Assembly (NCBI RefSeq): GCF_902497895.1
Contig: NZ_CABVHQ010000050.1
Location: 1-44,013 of the forward strand
Source of the DNA: Pseudomonas fluorescens
Lineage (GTDB): Bacteria; Pseudomonadota; Gammaproteobacteria; Pseudomonadales; Pseudomonadaceae
Direction: 5' to 3'
Length of the DNA stretch: 44,013 nucleotides
The notes beneath the pieces are model-generated. The model searched no databases. It was not told the origin of the DNA and was given only the letters and a program-made list of their open reading frames with translations. Positions 43,788-44,013 of this stretch are shown here, in pieces; within the stretch, counting starts at the first letter, position 1; every line of letters starts with the position of its first letter. The position numbers were made by a program, and so were the translations under genes.

Positions 43788-44013
43788 GGTATCTACACAA
43801 CCATTGGAATACGGCGTAGGGCTGAGTCCGTAGCAGCTGCCGAGCCTGCGAGGCTGCGTTCGAGGACGCAGTCGTCGCAAATCCTATGCCCGCGGTTTAC
43901 CTGAAAAAGCGTGTTGCCTGATTTTACGACCGCTTCGCGGCCGAACGCAGCCTCGCAGGCTCGGCAGCTGCTACGGGCGTAGTCCTTCACAGATTTCAAA
44001 GTTGTGTAGATAC
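43788..44013. repeat. Composite repeat with ggtatctacaca / tgtgtagatac ends around a long inverted repeat
   Basis: The outer ends are GGTATCTACACAAC (43788-43801) and GTTGTGTAGATAC (44001-44013, cut by the window edge), an inverted pair. Inside, 43828-43976 is a variant of the CCGTAGCAGCTGCCGA class in which GCCTGCGAGGCTGCG replaces the GAAGGCTGCG arm. A short open frame across it is not a gene. The same terminal word appears at 134-145. Confidence 0.75.

Noticed and set aside
43793..43999. 68-codon minus-strand open frame at the right edge
   Set aside because: It lies wholly inside the composite repeat and follows its symmetry, so it is not a gene.

Overview
The window reads as the chromosome of a fluorescent-group Pseudomonas. 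The retS–purD–purH–fis–dusB–(DUF3426)–prmA–accC–accB–aroQ–dsbD–ctpL–gcbA–DUF2333–NUDIX–SUI1-like–speA series is the conserved Pseudomonas gene order as I recall it. Codon use is GC-rich, and two families of Pseudomonas REP/REPIN-type inverted repeats sit between genes. No tRNA, rRNA, CRISPR array, transposase or prophage was seen.

Layout. 1-1.8 kb: part of a repeat, then urtA (urea ABC transporter binding protein, minus strand) with a sigma-54-type promoter. 1.8-2.9 kb: a decayed DUF4329 (JAB-like) gene. 2.9-5.9 kb: a minus-strand copper block (DUF2946, PCu(A)C chaperone, DUF2946, PepSY membrane protein) in which the TonB-dependent receptor normally expected appears reduced to its last codons. 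5.9-6.7 kb: an antitoxin-like chimeric small gene and repeats. 6.7-14.3 kb: two divergent cobalamin (corrin ring) operons, cobL-cbiD-cobK and cobG-cobH-cobI-cobJ, every junction overlapping. 14.3-16.1 kb: an A/T-richer islet with two tandem, mutually related genes of unknown function. 16.1-35 kb: mostly minus-strand core genes: marC, the retS hybrid sensor kinase, purine synthesis, fis/dusB, prmA, the acetyl-CoA carboxylase pair with aroQ, dsbD, the ctpL chemoreceptor and the gcbA diguanylate cyclase. 35-39.7 kb: plus-strand DUF2333 membrane protein, NUDIX hydrolase, SUI1-like factor and arginine decarboxylase speA, with a strongly structured spacer in front of speA. 39.9-42.4 kb: a type VI secretion vgrG broken by one base in a G run, plus its DUF4123 adaptor gene, with no cargo effector gene behind them. 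42.4-43.7 kb: a MATE exporter. The window ends in a composite repeat whose termini match the repeat at the left edge.

Functional themes: nitrogen scavenging (urtA, sigma-54), copper handling, aerobic-type B12 synthesis that uses CbiD, lifestyle switching (RetS, GcbA, an orphan VgrG) and housekeeping metabolism. The most interesting points for follow-up are the paired unknown genes at 14.5-16.0 kb, the copper-receptor scar, the frameshifted orphan vgrG, the structured sui1-speA spacer and the composite repeats at both edges. I cannot claim a wholly new system from the sequence alone.
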